Shown: one piece after another, positions 33,799 to 42,522 of the stretch
Layout of the letters: every line of letters begins with the position of its first letter
Numbering within the stretch: position 1 is the stretch's first letter
Assembly (NCBI GenBank): GCA_045536045.1
Contig: JAZSMU010000006.1
Span: 1 to 64,000, forward strand
Source: RGIG1918 sp045536045
Lineage (GTDB): Bacteria > Cyanobacteriota > Vampirovibrionia > Gastranaerophilales > Gastranaerophilaceae
Length of the DNA stretch: 64,000 nt
Direction of reading: 5' to 3'
The notes under the pieces: generated by a model
What the model was told of the DNA's origin: nothing
What the model saw: the letters and a program-made list of their open reading frames with translations, nothing else
Database searches by the model: none
Made by a program: the position numbers and the translations under genes

Positions 33799-35604
33799 TT
33801 ATTCTTCTTCGTTTTTAAATTGCATTTCGTAAAGATGTTTATATGCACCATTTTCAATATTTAAAAGTTCTTCGTGGGTGCCGACTTCTGCAATTTCTCC
33901 ATCATTAATAACAACAATTTTATCTGCATTTTTAATTGTTGATAGCCTGTGTGCAATAACAAAAACTGTTTTATTTTGCATTAAATTTTCTAATGCCTTT
34001 TGAACAATTGCCTCAGATTTATTGTCTAGTGCTGATGTTGCCTCATCTAAAATAAGAATTGGAGCATTTTTAATCATTGCTCTTGCAATTGCAACTCTTT
34101 GCCTTTGTCCACCAGATAATGATACACCTCGTTCAGACAATTTAGTATCAATTCCTAAATTATGCTCTGCTAAAACTTCTTCAAGATGGGCTAGTTTAAT
34201 AACATTATCCAACTCTTCTTCTGTGGCATTTTGCTTGCCCATCAAGATATTTTCTTTAATTGAGCCAGAGAATAAGAAGTTATCTTGGAAAACTTCTGCG
34301 ATATTTCCTCTCAGGCTTTCAAGAGTGTAATCTTTAATGTTAATGTCGTCAATTAAAATTTCGCCTTTTAAAACATCATAAAATCTAGGAATTAAATTTA
34401 CAACTGTAGATTTTCCACCACCAGAATTTCCAACAAGAGCAATTGTTTCGCCTTTTTTTGCTTCTAGGTTAATTCCTTTTAAAACAGGCTTATCTTTTTC
34501 GTATTCAAAATAAACATCATTGAATTTTACGCTATTTTCAACGCTATTTAGAGTTTTTGCGTTTTCTTTATTTTTAATTTCTGGAACTAGGTCAAATAAT
34601 TCAAAAACACGGCTCATACAAACAAATACTGCTTGTAAATTGGTTAAAGTATTTCCTAAATCTTTTGTAGGTTTATAAAGTAATAAAAGTGAAGTTATAA
34701 AGCTTGCAAAAGAACCCGTTGTAAGCTCTCCACTAACAATTAGAGCGTTTCCATATAGCATAACAAAAGCAATGCCAATTGAGGCAATTAGATACATTAT
34801 AGGGGACATCCAGCCTGTTCTTTTGATTAATGAAATATTTAAATCAAAATTTTCTTTAATTTGTGTGTTAAATTTGTTGATTAAATTATTTTGTAAGCCG
34901 TAGCCTGTCATAATTTTGTTGCCATGAAAAGTTTCATTTATGTTTGTGTTGATGTCGCCACCAACAACAGCTGTTGCGTTTGAAACTTGTTTAATTTTCT
35001 TTTTAATAAGGGCTAATGGCAAAAATGCACATCCTAAAATAACAACGCCAACAATGGCTAATTTCCAAGAACTATATAATAAAACTGCAATTAAGCCAAT
35101 TGAGCTTGTTGCTGCAGTAATTAGAGTTTTAATGCTATAGATAAAAGCCTTAGAGGCTGCTTCTGGGTCTCCTAGAAAACGCATTAAAACTATTCCAGAG
35201 CTATTCATATCATAAAATTTTGAATCAAGAGTTGTTAATTTTTTAAATAAGTCTATTTTAACTGAATTTGAAATTGTTTGGCTTATCCATTCAATTAAAT
35301 ATGTGTTCAAATATTTTAAAATACCTTGAACAACTGCAAAAAGAACAATACCTATTGGGATAATTGATGCTAAAAATGTTCTTGTCAGCGTGAAATCTCC
35401 AAATTTCATTTCGTTTCCATTAACAACAACATCAATGTAAGGTTTTAGTGCTAGTGCTGTAACGCCATCTAAAAGCCCTAGCGGAATTGCTAGAGAAAAC
35501 GCAATTATAATTCTAAAAATTAGTGGTTTAATATATGGAAAAATTCTTTTAATTAAAAAAGCATAATCAAAAGAAGTCTTTGCCTGTGTTTGTGATAATT
35601 CCAT
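33799..35604 (-). CDS. ABC-type exporter, MsbA-like (fused membrane and ATPase domains)
   Basis: A 601-residue half-transporter. Residues 1-330 hold six membrane helices of the exporter type. The ATPase domain follows with Walker A GNSGGGKST, the ABC signature LSGGQRQRVAIARA, Walker B ILILDEATSALD and the switch histidine in IAHRLST. It resembles MsbA, the lipid A-core flippase, more than drug exporters, and the presence of lpxB and a GT9 transferase fits this, but substrate is inference. The ribosome site AAGGAG fixes the start. A Nudix gene lies 18 nt upstream in the same direction. Confidence 0.87.
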   Translation of the reverse strand: MELSQTQAKTSFDYAFLIKRIFPYIKPLIFRIIIAFSLAIPLGLLDGVTALALKPYIDVVVNGNEMKFGDFTLTRTFLASIIPIGIVLFAVVQGILKYLNTYLIEWISQTISNSVKIDLFKKLTTLDSKFYDMNSSGIVLMRFLGDPEAASKAFIYSIKTLITAATSSIGLIAVLLYSSWKLAIVGVVILGCAFLPLALIKKKIKQVSNATAVVGGDINTNINETFHGNKIMTGYGLQNNLINKFNTQIKENFDLNISLIKRTGWMSPIMYLIASIGIAFVMLYGNALIVSGELTTGSFASFITSLLLLYKPTKDLGNTLTNLQAVFVCMSRVFELFDLVPEIKNKENAKTLNSVENSVKFNDVYFEYEKDKPVLKGINLEAKKGETIALVGNSGGGKSTVVNLIPRFYDVLKGEILIDDINIKDYTLESLRGNIAEVFQDNFLFSGSIKENILMGKQNATEEELDNVIKLAHLEEVLAEHNLGIDTKLSERGVSLSGGQRQRVAIARAMIKNAPILILDEATSALDNKSEAIVQKALENLMQNKTVFVIAHRLSTIKNADKIVVINDGEIAEVGTHEELLNIENGAYKHLYEMQFKNEEE

Positions 35605-35622
35605 TTCAACTCCTTGTTATCT

Positions 35623-36159
35623 TTATTTATTGTCGCATAAAAATAAAAATAAGGCAGATAATGTTTGTGCTCCAATTGTGTTGCCTAGTTTTTCTTCATT
35701 TTTAAGCCAAGTTGGAATATTTTTAATATCAATTTTTATTCTTTCTTGAATGACACCATTGTCGCTTATGGGTTTCATCATTTCTGTTTCATTTTCAATT
35801 TTTGCAAGTAAAACAGAAGACATTTCGTCTGTTAAGCCAGCTGAGCTTGTTAATTTTTCTGTTAAAATTTCAATTTCATCTGCAACAAGCCCAGTTTCTT
35901 CTAAAAGCTCTCTTTTGGCACTTTCAATAATGTTTTCATTTTCATAAATATCACCAACAAGCCCTGCAGGAAGCTCTATATTAAAACCTTTATGCCCTTC
36001 TGAAGTTAGTGGTGGGCGTTTGGTTTTTAGAAATAGTATTTCTTTATTTTTTATAACAGGAATAATAATTACAATTGAGCCTGCGTTTCCCCTGTGAGCA
36101 TAAACCCAGCCATTATTTTCTCTCAATTCCAGATATTTCGTTTTGTGTAAAATTTTCAT
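35623..36159 (-). CDS. Nudix hydrolase, ADP-ribose pyrophosphatase type
   Basis: A 178-residue protein with the Nudix box G-x5-E-x7-REL-x-EE-x-G visible as GDIYENENIIESAKRELLEETGLV split over about residues 71-94. The preceding INLPAGLVG segment is characteristic of ADP-ribose/ADP-sugar pyrophosphatases (NudF-like). It would clear ADP-ribose or ADP-sugars. It lies upstream of the MsbA-like gene and has a leaderless-type promoter (TATTAT 6 nt before the ATG). Confidence 0.85.
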   Translation of the reverse strand: MKILHKTKYLELRENNGWVYAHRGNAGSIVIIIPVIKNKEILFLKTKRPPLTSEGHKGFNIELPAGLVGDIYENENIIESAKRELLEETGLVADEIEILTEKLTSSAGLTDEMSSVLLAKIENETEMMKPISDNGVIQERIKIDIKNIPTWLKNEEKLGNTIGAQTLSALFLFLCDNK

Positions 36160-36165
36160 AAATTA

Positions 36166-36171
36166 ATAATA
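36166..36171 (-). promoter_or_regulatory. -10 element of the Nudix gene (leaderless geometry)
   Basis: TATTAT on the minus strand ends 6 nt before the ATG at 36159. No ribosome site is visible. Confidence 0.35.
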
Positions 36172-36207
36172 TAATTTAATTCTTCATAAGGCAAATTATT
36201 AAAAAAA

Positions 36208-36224
36208 AGAGGGCAATGCCCTCT
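36208..36224 (-). terminator. Rho-independent terminator of the 209-aa gene
   Basis: AGAGGGC-AAT-GCCCTCT is a 7-bp perfect stem. On the minus strand it is followed by eight T. It ends the gene that stops at 36229. Confidence 0.85.
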
Positions 36225-36228
36225 TGGA

Positions 36229-36858
36229 TTACAAATTAAACAAACTCATTAGAACAGACTTTGTTATATCTCCTAATTCTTCCGATAAATTTGCATAAGA
36301 ATTTCTTGAATTATTTGAATACGAACCATTGTTACTCCTTGTGGTATTTCCTGAAGTGTTTTCTAAAAATTGAAGTTGATAATCATTCAAAAAATTCAAA
36401 TAATCATATCTTCTATCTAGTTCCTCATCAATAAGCTCAGATTCTTTTGCCTTAATATCCTCACTCAGTGCTGCAACGGATTTTGCCCTTTTGTCTTCTA
36501 GTGAATTAAGTTTGTCTAGAAAAATTGAATTATCTAAGCTTCCAAATCTTGATGCAATATCGTTTTGTAGATTTTTAATCATTGGAGTATAGATTTCATC
36601 AATTTTTGCTATTCCACTTTTTGTGTATGCGTCAATTTGCTCATTTAGAGAATTTAATGTTTTTTCAGAAAATACATTAATATCATCAATATTTTCTGCA
36701 AACTCTCTTTCGGCATATTCATACGCTAATTTTTCCCAAGGAGACATTGTGTAGTTGCTAGCAATATTGCCATTCTCGTCTACTACACTATGAATTTTCG
36801 GTGCTCCATTTAGGCTAATTGTTCTGCTCCATGAGTTGTTTTTGCTTGTTTTAGACAT
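36229..36858 (-). CDS. Coiled-coil hypothetical protein (209 aa)
   Basis: A 209-residue hydrophilic protein. An N-terminal beta-like stretch (TISLNGAPKIHSVVDENGN) is followed by a long, probably coiled-coil helical region (about 45-150) rich in Glu, Lys, Asn and Asp. Next come a Ser/Asn-rich low-complexity linker (TRSNNGSYSNNSRNS) and a short C-terminal helix (LGDITKSVLMSLFNL). No signal peptide and no recognised family. It stands alone with its own GGAGG ribosome site and a strong terminator, so it is a true single-gene unit. Confidence 0.6.
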   Translation of the reverse strand: MSKTSKNNSWSRTISLNGAPKIHSVVDENGNIASNYTMSPWEKLAYEYAEREFAENIDDINVFSEKTLNSLNEQIDAYTKSGIAKIDEIYTPMIKNLQNDIASRFGSLDNSIFLDKLNSLEDKRAKSVAALSEDIKAKESELIDEELDRRYDYLNFLNDYQLQFLENTSGNTTRSNNGSYSNNSRNSYANLSEELGDITKSVLMSLFNL

Positions 36859-36978
36859 TTTTCCTCCTTTTTTTATTATTAACTAGAGGCGAAATGCCAA
36901 AAATTGGTGTTGCACTTTTATATTATCAAAATTTGAGAAAAAGTATATTGGTAAAAATACCTAATTTAGCTCAAAATA

Positions 36979-39267
36979 TTATATTTTTTTAATTCCTGAA
37001 ATTGTTGGGTCTAAAAGCCTTTTGCCTACTTGAGAAAATTCAATTTGCAAAAGAGTTTTATTTGAATACTCAACAACTTGAATAATTGTTCCTTGACCAT
37101 ATTTTTCATGAATAACTTTTTCGCCTTCAGAATAACTTACATTGTTGTTATCTTCTGTTGTTGAATAGTCTTCAATGTAGCCGTTTGTGTATCTAATTGT
37201 TTCATCATCTAGTGGGCTATCTAGGTCAAATTGCTCAATTTCTTCTTCAGAAATTAGCTCTTCTTCTTTTACTTCGGCTATTTCTTCAATAATTTCTTCT
37301 GTTTCTTTTTCTGTTTTTTCTTCAATTTCATTTAAAATGTTAAATTCGTCTTCTTCTTTATCAAAAAGCTCTGGAGAAACATTATTTTGAGCTTCAGCTT
37401 CAACTGTTTCGTCTTTTGCTTCTTCTTCGTTTAACATTTCATCAAATGCAATTTCAACAGATTCATTAACTAAATCTTCCATTTCAGAATCAGAAAAATC
37501 AGCTTCATTTTCTTTAACTTCTTCAACAGTTTCATTTTTTTCAACTGTTTCAGGAGTGTCTACATTTGCATTTTCAAGATTAATTTCATCTAGAGTGTTT
37601 AAAAAGTCATCTGAAAATGTTTCTTTTTCTTCTTCAACAATTTCTTCAATTTTTTCTATTTCAGTTTTTTCTTCAACTTCTTCTTGGTTATCAAAAAAGT
37701 CTAATTCATCTTCTGAAATTATATTTTCAATATTGAAATCATCCTCAATAGTTTCAATTACAACATTTTGAGTTTGTTCGTTTTCTTGTTTCTTTTCTTC
37801 TTGAATTTCTTCAACAACTTCTCTATGAATTTCAACAATTTCTTCCCTTGTAATTTTTTCTGGTTTAAGTTGAATTGTTGTTTGTGGGTCTGCATTTTTG
37901 TTATACAAAAAGCCATCTACAATGTTTTCAATTTCTTTTGCTTTTTGTTCTCTAAGGCTTTCAATTTTTTCTTTTACTCTTTTGTTTTTAATAACATCAC
38001 CCTCAAGAGTAACTTTTGCCTCAAATTTGTCGCTATTATCAATTTCTAATATTTCATCTTCAATTTTTATGTTTTTAACTATAAAGCCAAAATTGTTTGT
38101 GTCATCCCCAAGTAGTAAAACATTTCTTTTTGAAAGTGATGAAATAATTTCTTCAAAATATCCAAAATCCTTTTTAGGGTTGAGGCTAGGTGTTAAAATA
38201 TAATTGTAGCTATTTTCGCAAACTAAAGGCATTTTGCTAAATGTATGAGAAATTGCAGGAATTAATTTGAATTGTCTTTTTGGATTAATTGCATATTTGA
38301 TTAATTCTGCATCATAATTTACTTCATTTACTCTTAAGAATACGAAAGTTTCTGTTTTAATACTTTTTAAAACAAATTCAATAAATTCTTTTTGCCATAA
38401 ATTTTTAATATTAGACATATCAACAACAGTGGTTCTTGATGTATTCATAATATCTAGTGCAGATTTGAAATCTGATTTTCTATTAGCAAAAATTTCATCT
38501 TGTTGATATTTGATAAGTCTGTTTTTTAGAAGCAACAATTCTCTAATTGGAGTTACTTTAAATTGTTTTGCAATAACTTTTATGAAGTGGTTAAAAGGAA
38601 TGAAACCATCTTTTGTAAGTTTTGCATAATTTTTAACTTCATTAAAAATTTCATCAACAATGGCTTGAGTTTCAACTCTTGCACCGATTAAGATTTTTTC
38701 CCAAATTCTGTCAATCACAAAGCTGTTTAATGGAAGTTTAAAATCAATTTTTGCTTTAATTTTTTGGCTCGCAGGTATTTCAATACCGCCTGTAAAATCA
38801 AAAACAACAACTTTTTTGTGAGAATTTAATCTTCTTGCTAAGTGTGTTGTTAAATAATTATATTCATTGATTTTGTCGCAGAAAATTACGGCATTATTTT
38901 CAAAGAAATTAACATTTAATTCAAAATTTCTGCAATTTTTGGCATCTTCGCCAATTGTAATTGTTTTTTTATTTTGGTTAACAAAGTTTAAAATTTCTCT
39001 TTGGTTCGCAAATAAAACTTCTGCGTGCTTGTTTGGCAATTGTCTTGTGTATTCAACAATTTCGCCAAGAGCATTTATTGTGTGCATTAATTTAATTTTT
39101 GCAATATTTTTTTCGTGGTCAAATTTGTCGTCTGTTATTTCAACAACTTGCCCAAGATAGCACATTTTGCCATCTCTAACCAACATAAAGTCTGCCAAGC
39201 TAATGTTTTCAAACTCTGGCGTGTATAAAACTTTTATGAAATCGTTTAGTATTTGGATAATTTGCAT
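36979..39267 (-). CDS. HerA-like protein without P-loop, with acidic linker and C-terminal Tudor-like domain
   Basis: A 762-residue protein in three parts. Residues 20-75 look like a HAS-barrel (LADFMLVRDGKMCYLGQVVEI), followed by a RecA/HerA-like core where VNFFENNAVIFCDKINEYNYL takes the place of Walker A (no GxxxxGK) and KKVVVFDFTGG stands where Walker B would be. Residues about 440-705 are a strongly acidic, disordered Glu-rich linker. Residues 709-762 (GEKVIHEKYGQGTII through LLDP) match the C-terminal Tudor-like domain of PcrA/UvrD helicases, which binds RNA polymerase. Domain assignment is by eye. The leader has TG-T-TATAAT near 39303 and no ribosome site. Confidence 0.55.
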   Translation of the reverse strand: MQIIQILNDFIKVLYTPEFENISLADFMLVRDGKMCYLGQVVEITDDKFDHEKNIAKIKLMHTINALGEIVEYTRQLPNKHAEVLFANQREILNFVNQNKKTITIGEDAKNCRNFELNVNFFENNAVIFCDKINEYNYLTTHLARRLNSHKKVVVFDFTGGIEIPASQKIKAKIDFKLPLNSFVIDRIWEKILIGARVETQAIVDEIFNEVKNYAKLTKDGFIPFNHFIKVIAKQFKVTPIRELLLLKNRLIKYQQDEIFANRKSDFKSALDIMNTSRTTVVDMSNIKNLWQKEFIEFVLKSIKTETFVFLRVNEVNYDAELIKYAINPKRQFKLIPAISHTFSKMPLVCENSYNYILTPSLNPKKDFGYFEEIISSLSKRNVLLLGDDTNNFGFIVKNIKIEDEILEIDNSDKFEAKVTLEGDVIKNKRVKEKIESLREQKAKEIENIVDGFLYNKNADPQTTIQLKPEKITREEIVEIHREVVEEIQEEKKQENEQTQNVVIETIEDDFNIENIISEDELDFFDNQEEVEEKTEIEKIEEIVEEEKETFSDDFLNTLDEINLENANVDTPETVEKNETVEEVKENEADFSDSEMEDLVNESVEIAFDEMLNEEEAKDETVEAEAQNNVSPELFDKEEDEFNILNEIEEKTEKETEEIIEEIAEVKEEELISEEEIEQFDLDSPLDDETIRYTNGYIEDYSTTEDNNNVSYSEGEKVIHEKYGQGTIIQVVEYSNKTLLQIEFSQVGKRLLDPTISGIKKI

Positions 39268-39328
39268 ATGCTTTTTGAAGTCTCAACCGTAATGAGTTCA
39301 TTATAACAAAAGCAAAATAAATGTAAAA

Positions 39329-40300
39329 TTATATCTTAAGGACGCTTAATATATTTTTATTTAATTTTTCAAAACTATATGTTTTTTTGCTTGTTTCAAC
39401 ATATTTTTCAATTAAATGTGCAAATTCTGCTTTTTTAAAATCGCCCAAACCTCTTGTTCTATATATTTCAGATAATGATTTTGTATTTTTTTCAACAAAT
39501 TCAGCTTTTTTAATTTTTTCTTTTAATTCATATTTAAAATTTTCATTCAAAGCGTCAATTATAAGCTCTAGTGGAATTATATCTTCAAATTCTCCAATTT
39601 TAATTAAGCAAAGCTTGTCTTCTTTTCTTAATTTTTCTTCTAATATTTTTTTAATTTCTTCTGCATCATTATCTAAAAGAATTTTTATTGGAAGCTTAAT
39701 TTCTTCTAAAAGTTTTAAATATTTTTTCCCAACTTGGTTTTTGCCACCTGCTTGCATTACAAAAGCACCATTTTCAAAAAAATCTACATCAAGACACTTA
39801 GACAATTTTGGAAGCAAGATTTCTTCCGTTATCCCTTCTGCTAAAATAATTTCTTCAACTGGGTAAAAGCTTTGTGCTTCTTTTCTTAAAATGTTATTTT
39901 TGCTATTTTTGTTTTGGTTTTTTAAGATGAGAAACTTAATGGCAGGATAAGTATTTTCATCTTCAATTGTTTTTAAAAGGGCATTAAAATTTATTGTATT
40001 TTTTAAATATTTTTCGCTTTCTTTATTTTGCAAAAAGCATTTTTTCTCAATATCATTAATGAAACTTTTAATATAGTTATCATCTTGCATATCGCAAGTT
40101 GAGTTATTGATAATTTTGCTTACCAATTCTATTCTATCTTCAAGAGTTAAATTTTCTTTTTCTTTGCTGTTTTCAAAAATACAATATTTATTTAAAATAT
40201 CCTTAAAAACTCTTGAATATTTTTCTTCTGTTGATTTAAATCTTAAAAGCCTTTCGGTTGATATAATAAGGTATTTAATTGGTATTTTTTTAAATTTCAT
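39329..40300 (-). CDS. Stand-alone OLD-type TOPRIM domain protein
   Basis: A 323-residue protein. Residues 1-145 are helical and unrecognised. Residues 148-260 form a TOPRIM domain of the OLD/RecF-like type, with catalytic-site E155 in LAEGITEE and the D-x-D pair D210/D212 in LLDNDAEE. The C-terminal 60 residues are helical. Normal OLD nucleases carry an N-terminal ABC ATPase, which is missing, and no Gabija-type GajB helicase is adjacent. It could be a nuclease subunit working with a separate ATPase, a DNA-end processing factor, or a remnant. It lies between the HerA-like gene (same strand, 61 nt) and a divergent protease-like gene. Confidence 0.6.
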   Translation of the reverse strand: MKFKKIPIKYLIISTERLLRFKSTEEKYSRVFKDILNKYCIFENSKEKENLTLEDRIELVSKIINNSTCDMQDDNYIKSFINDIEKKCFLQNKESEKYLKNTINFNALLKTIEDENTYPAIKFLILKNQNKNSKNNILRKEAQSFYPVEEIILAEGITEEILLPKLSKCLDVDFFENGAFVMQAGGKNQVGKKYLKLLEEIKLPIKILLDNDAEEIKKILEEKLRKEDKLCLIKIGEFEDIIPLELIIDALNENFKYELKEKIKKAEFVEKNTKSLSEIYRTRGLGDFKKAEFAHLIEKYVETSKKTYSFEKLNKNILSVLKI

Positions 40301-40382
40301 ATTAAATAAATTGTAAATTAAAATGAGATTTATGGCAATTTTTTAACCTTTCTGGTTTTTAAATTAATAAGTAGGGAAATTT

Positions 40383-41720
40383 ATGATTAATAGCGTATCT
40401 TTAGGTAATATTTCAAATACTAAAAATACAACACCTCTTCAAATTAAAAAGCAAGAGGCGACACCTACTTTTGGAAAATTATTCTCACTTAGAAGCTCAA
40501 AAAACATTTCAAATGTTTATCAACAAAACCCTATTAGAACAAAGCTAACTCAAAATGAACAATATCTATATACGGAAATTGTTAAGGCTGTTTCTAATGC
40601 TCAAAATGAAGACAAAAGTGTTCATAATGAGAAATATTCTCAAGCTCAAAAATTGAACATTCTTTTGATGAATGGAAAACTTTTAAATTCATCTTCAAAT
40701 GACGGAACAACAACTTTAGAAAATTTATATAAAATTTTATCAACAGAAAGAATTAAAGGTTTTTCAAATGTAAAACTTTTAAATCAAACAATTGACGCTA
40801 TTTTTGACCCTACTATCATCACTCAAAAATTTGGAGATATCCCTACTCCTGTTAAGTCAGTTTTAAGTGCCGAACCAGCCATTGTTCAATCAACAGACAC
40901 AAAATTAAAATCAATTAATGTTGATGAAGTTGGCAGTGGAACTTGTGCTGCAACAAGCATTGAATACAATATGGCAAATAAAATGCCTGCAGAATTTGCA
41001 AGATGGGCAAATGAATTATCAAGCCCTAAATTTTCTGTTTCGCAAAATGTTAAATCTTCAGCACTATCTAAAAACCCATTAGAAACTTTGGAATTATTCA
41101 AATATTTCAAATTCCAGCCAAACAAAATTAATTTTGATAGCTACAATTTTGAGCTAAGACCAGATAATAATGCAATTTTAAGAGCATATGTTCAAAATGA
41201 ATACTATGATTCTGGAGAACGTTCTGTAATTGATGTTTTAATGCAATCAACAATTATGAATATGGGCTCTCGTGGAACATATAATTCCTTAAATGACGCA
41301 AGACACTCTGATGATGTTGCAGAGGGGCTTCAAGAACATGAAAAAACATTTATGGAATCTATTATTGCAAACAAAGAAAAACTTACTCTAACATATATGA
41401 CAATTGCGTCTGATAACGAAACAATTCAATCTAGAAGATGTTCAAACTCTAAAATTGAAAAACACTTAAAAGACGCATTAGCTATGGGTGAAGATGTAAT
41501 TATTGGTTATAGAGATACATATCAAGGAAATGTTTTCTGGCATGAAATTACAATTTCTGGAATGAAAAAAGATAAATTAGGTAGAACAATTTTCTTATGT
41601 AATGACACAGACGACAACAAAAACCAATTGTTTGAATGGAAGGCCTCTGATTTAATTCCAAAAATTCATCATGCAACTTATCCAGCTCAACTTGTTGAAA
41701 ACGAATATGCCTTAATTTAA
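40383..41720 (+). CDS. Cysteine-protease-like protein with N-terminal FGK leader
   Basis: A 445-residue protein. The first 40 residues are polar and low in structure, ending in PTFGKLFS, similar in kind to the leaders of the nucleotidyltransferase and GH77 proteins. The C-terminal half has a papain/C39-like arrangement: C188 in GSGTCAATSIEY, H387 in VFWHEITISGM and Asn/Asp at 407-408 in LCNDTDD, in the right order and spacing for a Cys-His-Asn/Asp triad. There is no cleavable signal peptide. It may be a protease, amidase or transglutaminase-type enzyme. The ribosome site is TAGGGA. It is a single-gene unit. Confidence 0.6.
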   Translation: MINSVSLGNISNTKNTTPLQIKKQEATPTFGKLFSLRSSKNISNVYQQNPIRTKLTQNEQYLYTEIVKAVSNAQNEDKSVHNEKYSQAQKLNILLMNGKLLNSSSNDGTTTLENLYKILSTERIKGFSNVKLLNQTIDAIFDPTIITQKFGDIPTPVKSVLSAEPAIVQSTDTKLKSINVDEVGSGTCAATSIEYNMANKMPAEFARWANELSSPKFSVSQNVKSSALSKNPLETLELFKYFKFQPNKINFDSYNFELRPDNNAILRAYVQNEYYDSGERSVIDVLMQSTIMNMGSRGTYNSLNDARHSDDVAEGLQEHEKTFMESIIANKEKLTLTYMTIASDNETIQSRRCSNSKIEKHLKDALAMGEDVIIGYRDTYQGNVFWHEITISGMKKDKLGRTIFLCNDTDDNKNQLFEWKASDLIPKIHHATYPAQLVENEYALI

Positions 41721-41739
41721 TGACAGAATCCTTTATTTT

Positions 41740-41748
41740 TGCTAATAT
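41740..41748 (+). promoter_or_regulatory. Extended -10 promoter of tatD (leaderless geometry)
   Basis: TGC-TAATAT (hexamer 41743-41748) ends 6 nt before the tatD ATG at 41755. No ribosome site lies between. Confidence 0.45.
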
Positions 41749-41754
41749 AGCATT

Positions 41755-42522
41755 ATGATTATAGATTCTCATGCGCATATAGATTTTTTTGAAAATCCAG
41801 ATGAAATAATTAAAAGGTCTTTTGAGGCTGGGGTTGGAAATATAATAATTCCATCATCTGACCCTCGTGATTTTTCTCGCATTATTGATATTTGCAACAG
41901 GTATCCATCAATTTATTGGACACCTGGCGTGCACCCAACCGAAGTTGAAAACTTTAGCGAAAATACACTAAAAGAAATTGCAAAATACGTGAAAGAAGAC
42001 AAAAATGTTGTTGGACTTGGCGAAATTGGGCTAGATTATCATTATTCAAAAGAAAACAAAGAAGAGCAAATTAGAGTGTTTAAGCTTCATTTAGAGCTTG
42101 CTGAAGCTTTAGGCTTGCCTGTTGTAATTCATGATAGAGAAGCTCATAAAGACACAATGGATATTCTTGCTTCATATAAACTTAAAAAAGTTGTTATGCA
42201 TTGCTATTCTGGTTCATTAGAGCTTGCCAAAGAAGCATATAATAGGGGCTACTATTTCGGCATAGGTGGTGTTGTTACATTTAAAAACGCAAAGACATTA
42301 AAAGAAGTTGTTGAATGGCTTCCACTGAATAGAATTATGCTTGAAACAGATTGTCCATATCTAACTCCACATCCATTTAGAGGGGAGCAAAATGAGCCAT
42401 CTTATTTAAAATTTGTAATAGCCGAAATTGCAAATTTAAAAGATTTACCAAAAGAAATTATAGAAGAAGAAACTACAAAAAATTCATTAGAGTTTTTTAA
42501 TATAAAGGAGAATAATGGCTAA
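41755..42522 (+). CDS. tatD: TatD-family metal-dependent deoxyribonuclease
   Basis: A 255-residue TIM-barrel hydrolase. Metal ligands are in DSHAHID, GEIGLDYHY, VIHDREAH, VMHCYSGS and LETDCPYLTPHPFRG. TatD enzymes act as 3'-5' exonucleases in DNA repair; YcfH/TatD members also edit D-aminoacyl-tRNA-like substrates. Length and motifs are standard. It is the first gene of a tatD-83 aa-tlyA unit in which each start overlaps the previous stop. Confidence 0.93.
   Translation: MIIDSHAHIDFFENPDEIIKRSFEAGVGNIIIPSSDPRDFSRIIDICNRYPSIYWTPGVHPTEVENFSENTLKEIAKYVKEDKNVVGLGEIGLDYHYSKENKEEQIRVFKLHLELAEALGLPVVIHDREAHKDTMDILASYKLKKVVMHCYSGSLELAKEAYNRGYYFGIGGVVTFKNAKTLKEVVEWLPLNRIMLETDCPYLTPHPFRGEQNEPSYLKFVIAEIANLKDLPKEIIEEETTKNSLEFFNIKENNG

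Noticed and set aside
37187..38203. Plus-strand Ser/Phe-rich frames opposite the Glu-rich linker of the HerA-like gene
   Set aside because: Antisense of GAA-rich codons gives Ser/Phe/Leu-rich frames; there are no ribosome sites and no plausible fold.
39329..40300. Gabija-like defence system (GajA)
   Set aside because: The TOPRIM fits, but the ATPase half and a UvrD-like GajB neighbour are missing; the nearby Tudor-like domain belongs to a protein without helicase motifs.
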